From Epichloe hybrida (taxonomy: Eukaryota > Ascomycota > Sordariomycetes > Hypocreales > Clavicipitaceae), in contig JAFEKR010000006.1 in the NCBI GenBank assembly GCA_019022495.1, positions 2,356,001-2,420,000 of the forward strand: 64,000 nucleotides of DNA. Direction: 5' to 3'. Below are positions 60,901 to 64,000 of the stretch, piece after piece. Position 1 is the first letter of the stretch; every line of letters begins with the position of its first letter. Both the position numbers and the translations under genes were made by a program. A model generated the notes under the pieces. It did no database searches and had not been told where the DNA came from. It saw nothing but the letters and a program-made list of their open reading frames with translations.

Positions 60901-62090
60901 TATATTAACACTTAGCACCTTCTAATTAATCACAGATATAAGTATCTCTTAGAAGCTAGGTGTAACTTAATAGGGTGGGTGGAGGCTACACTAGTTAGGA
61001 ATGCGACGGTACTAGTAATTAGAAAATTCCTGTTATTATTGATTAGCAGGTTTAGACTTTTTTAGTTCATAGTCTATAACAAAGGTCCTAAGATACGAGA
61101 AAATCTTAAGGAAGCACTTATAGATATTAGTATTAAAGGAATCTAAATATCTAGGTATAACCTAAAGGCGAATTCTCCTGTTAAAGCTAGACACTAGTCC
61201 CTTACGTCCGCTTTAGCAAAATTAGGAGGGTTAAATAGCTAATAGGTAAAGCACCTTAATAAAGCTCTTCTTATAGACCACACTGCTGTTTGTAAATTAC
61301 ATAGGAAATCCGCTTTCTATTTAATTTATAGATAGGAACTAATCCTACTATTAGAAGTTAAGTTTCTAACCTAGAGGCTAATTAACTAGGAAGTAGTTAC
61401 CACTAGTTAGGACCTATTTAAAGCTTAAGTCTAAATGCTTAAAAGGAAGGTAAAGGACGTTAGGAAAGTAAGGAAGAAGGTATTTAACTTTAGGAAGTAA
61501 CTTACAAACCAAACTAACAAGAACTAAGCCACCTCTCTTAGGAAGGATTAATTAAAACTAGGGGATCTTATTCTAGTATATAATATTAGAAGGAATGTTA
61601 ATATATCCACCATAAAGAAACTTATAATAAGATAGAATAGACCTTTCCGAATCCATAAGTAAGCGCTAATTTCTAGAGCCTATTATCTAAAAACGCTAGA
61701 TAGGGTTTACCTCATAAAAACCATTTTAGAGGACTATATTAAAAAGTTTATCCCAGATATAAAAGGTTAGTAGACTTTAATAGCAGATGCGTGGTTACAT
61801 ACTCCTTAATAACACTAGGCAAGGGAGGAGACTACTAATGACTATAATTAAGAAATCACTATAATTATGCCTTTAGCAGCTTAACACGACATATCTAATT
61901 AAATAGTTAATAAAGGAGGGATAAGTTTATGTCTTAAGGAAGAGATTAAGCTCCTACCTTAAAGGAGCCTATATTATAGGATTAAGGTATAGCTACCCTA
62001 CTTAACGGAAGAATAGAAGAAAGAATATAAAGTATATTCTCTAACGCACTAAGGAGTGCATAAGATTAAATATTATATTTCTTTGTTTTT
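55000..62090 (+). pseudogene. Element I gypsy gag-pol (decayed)
   Basis: Gag (about 55.0-57.4 kb) is not recognisable in detail. Protease-like LGLKIYPIDIINTTLFSS then IPTTFYVSLDSVNVSLILG is at about 58140-58310. RT at about 59100-59700 has SYRNPYFLIIKKDKG, NKVTIRNALIP, LYYLPQGATNLVA and FLDNIAIKG (a DD pair now DN). RNase H at about 59980-60250 has LRLGFREIILMVDTS. An integrase zinc-finger region LSHKGIKVVF then TYYEIC is at about 60710-60830, and an integrase tail with KLGDLILVYNIRRN at about 61555. There is no chromodomain. TAA/TAG replace Gln/Trp throughout. RT sequence differs clearly from that of element E, so this is another gypsy lineage. Confidence 0.8.
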
Positions 62091-62279
62091 ATTTTAGGAA
62101 CTAAGTAAAGTTTTGTTCTAATACTAGAGATTAAGTAATTAAGGTATAAGTCTATTAACTATAGGACCGCCTACCCCTTTTCTCTTTTCTTTTATTTCCC
62201 TAAAATCCCACACTATAGACTAAATTTGTTTTCTCTGATTTTCTCTATCATTTATAAACAATTTAGGAAGGGAGGAGGT

Positions 62280-63203
62280 ATATCTACTACTAAGTAAGAA
62301 GAGTTATTAGAATTAATAGTGTTTAGATTAAGCAGAAGAGTCTCTGCCACTTTAGTAAACTACTTTTTTCCTAAGAAAGGCACAAGAGATCTCTCTTAGG
62401 AAGACCAAAGGCAATACCTAAAAGCAAAGCGCTATTCATAGCTAGCCGCATAGGACCTATTCCAAATATAATTACTATATATACCTTTGCTAACCCTAGA
62501 AAGCAAGACATAGCTATAGAAAGGGAAGCACATATGCTTACCAAAGAAGGTAACGTGCTATATGTATAAGTTTAAGTAGTTAGTATAGAAAATACTATTT
62601 AATCTGCTAAACATAGATACTAGCAAAGCATAACAACGCTTAGGACGCTATAAAAGAGTGTGCAAGAAGTACCCATTAGGATAAGCTATCTTAGCAGGAA
62701 TAAGGACTAAGCAACAACGTTTGTTTTTAATAGCAAGGGCTAAGATACTATTTGCTTTAGTGTAGCTCCTCACGAAATCCTTTAGTAATTTAGTTCTTTT
62801 TATAGCAGTGATTAGATAGGGAGGAGCCCCTTCTAGGGAATTTTTAGAAGGTTAGAGGGTAATCTCTATATATAAAGAAACACTGCCATTACTAATATTA
62901 ATCCCGCCCCAAACCTAGAAGGTAAAAAGGAACTTATACTACAAAACAGAAGTCATTAGTATTAGCCTAAATATAAGATCAAATAATCTTTAGAACACCT
63001 ACGTAGTCTCTGCTAATAAACGGAGGAAAGAACTTAGCGCGGTTAGACTAGTCTATAGTCTTTATTACTAAAAGCTCAACTTCCAGGATACTTACCCTCA
63101 TAATAGCAGTAATATTAGGAAGTTTTTAACGGTTTTCGTTAAGAGATTTAGCTATAATCAATTAATTAGGGTAATAATACAAAGAGTAATAAGTTAAGGA
63201 GCA
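62280..63203 (+). pseudogene. Unrecognised RIP-decayed reading frame downstream of element I pol
   Basis: One plus-strand frame of about 307 codons stays protein-like from 62280 to 63203, interrupted only by TAA/TAG (about 17), with no frameshift. Legible stretches include LELIVFRLSRRVSATLVNYF, KHICLPKKVTCYMYKFK, KILFNLLNIDTSKA, QRLGRYKRVCKKYPLG, GIRTKQQRLFLIARAKILFA and NTYVVSANKRRKELSAVRLV. It is basic and Cys-poor, with no motif I know. It could be an extra gene of element I, the gag of another element, or a captured host gene. No start codon is assigned. Confidence 0.45.
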
Positions 63204-64000
63204 TAAAGAAGAGGAAAGAAAAAGGGTTAGAAGAGCCTCAAACCACAGGATACTACATACAATAGGCATTAGCACCTAACAAGCAAGCAGGCTACCTACA
63301 AGTAATTCATGATAGCAAGGTCTGAATTATAGTAACCACTTAATCTCCATAGACAGATGCCTCGTGACGGATGCTAGCGGCTAATAGAGAGAAAGGAGGA
63401 GGCAACTAGTAATAGCTACTAATAACCGCTCTTAAAATTAATAAAGACTATAAGAATAGGATTAAGGCCATAGGAACCACTTAATCTAACCTACTTCTTA
63501 CATAAGCACACATCCTCTTAACCTTTAAAGTTTTTATTTATACTACCCTTATTCCTAAAATCCTTTCTAACTACGCTAATTTAAAAATCCGACAGGCAGT
63601 TACTATATCCTTTCCCACTATAATAGTTATTCTATCTATCCTAGAACCTTTTAATCTTACCTAGTAAAATAGAATAGTATAGGGAGTCTATTATGAACAA
63701 GGGTAATTACACTAAAGTGAATAGCAACACTATTGCCTACTTTCCTCACAGTAGGTGCCTTACTATATACCACATTCACGTTTTAATATATAGATTAGAA
63801 AGCCCCTTCTTTAGAGGAATTAAGGAAGGCACTATAGAAATTAATTTGGTTAATCTCTATAGGTGGTAGCTACCTCTATTTTATCTGCGAAGAGACTAGC
63901 CATAGCCTTTGCTAAGATTTAAAGTTCACTAGGATAGCAATGATTTTAACCTAGTAATACTAATTAGGCTAGGATAGATAAATATATAATAGCGCAGTTA
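63204..64000. other. Unassigned AT-rich end of window
   Basis: About 800 bp with no recognisable domain. A short frame in 63660-63860 reads protein-like but matches nothing I know. Probably still transposon sequence. Confidence 0.4.

Larger units (their letters stand above)
54498..62280 (+). mobile_element. Element I: Ty3/gypsy retrotransposon of a non-chromovirus-like lineage
   Basis: Begins TGTGTGCC exactly at the D2 break. The likely 5' LTR is 54498-54995 (498 bp, ending CTTAACA), with AGTAGAGAAACG following. The pol order protease, RT, RNase H, integrase is that of Ty3/gypsy. A purine tract AGGAAGGGAGGAGGTA ends at 62280, but what follows does not resemble the LTR at 54498. The right end is therefore unresolved or outside the window. 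Confidence 0.75.

Overview
The window comes from a filamentous ascomycete (Pezizomycotina). The evidence is fungal-type genes with 50-60 nt GT-AG introns, orthologues of TFIIS and RAD2, and a very long AT-rich block of LTR retrotransposons decayed by RIP-style C-to-T change. In that block in-frame Gln and Trp codons have become TAA/TAG and catalytic Asp has become Asn. I cannot fix the species or class.

Region 1 (1-7.2 kb) is ordinary GC-balanced gene space. It holds the transcript elongation factor TFIIS (minus strand, cut by the window edge), the XPG-type repair endonuclease RAD2 (minus strand, intronless), and a five-exon SRPK-like protein kinase (plus strand) at the boundary with repeat DNA. 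TFIIS and RAD2 both act at stalled RNA polymerase II. The kinase has a lower-GC, accessory look.

Region 2 (7.2-10.1 kb) has no gene. It holds a non-coding composite of two LTR-like direct repeats around GC-moderate tandem arrays, then a short AT-rich spacer.

Region 3 (10.1-52.2 kb) is a nest of retrotransposons that can be unpicked exactly from LTR lengths and target-site duplications (TSDs). The oldest is copia element F (minus strand, 296-bp LTR at 10101). Copia element D (307-bp LTRs, TSD AGAAC) sits in F. Gypsy chromovirus E (267-bp LTRs, TSD CTAAC) and copia element A (257-bp LTRs, minus strand, TSD TAAAG) sit in D. A 2125-bp hAT-like non-autonomous DNA element (8-bp TSD GCCTTCAC) sits in the 3' LTR of E. 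Copia element B (257-bp LTRs, TSD AGGGC, same family as A but opposite orientation) also sits in F. Copia element G (816-bp LTRs, gag-pol in one frame of 1651 codons) joins F on its left to a truncated A/B-family copy (H) on its right. It has no TSD, which points to recombination.

Region 4 (52.2-64 kb) holds a second D-family copy (D2) cut by a Ty3/gypsy element I of another lineage, then an unrecognised RIP-decayed reading frame and about 0.8 kb of unassigned DNA.

No element here looks coding-competent. The most interesting structural signals are: RIP damage that ramps up from the outer edges of each element inward, visible in the LTR pairs of four elements; the repeat-packed hAT-like element; the recombined G junction; and two undescribed decayed coding stretches (19.9-21.8 kb and 62.3-63.2 kb).
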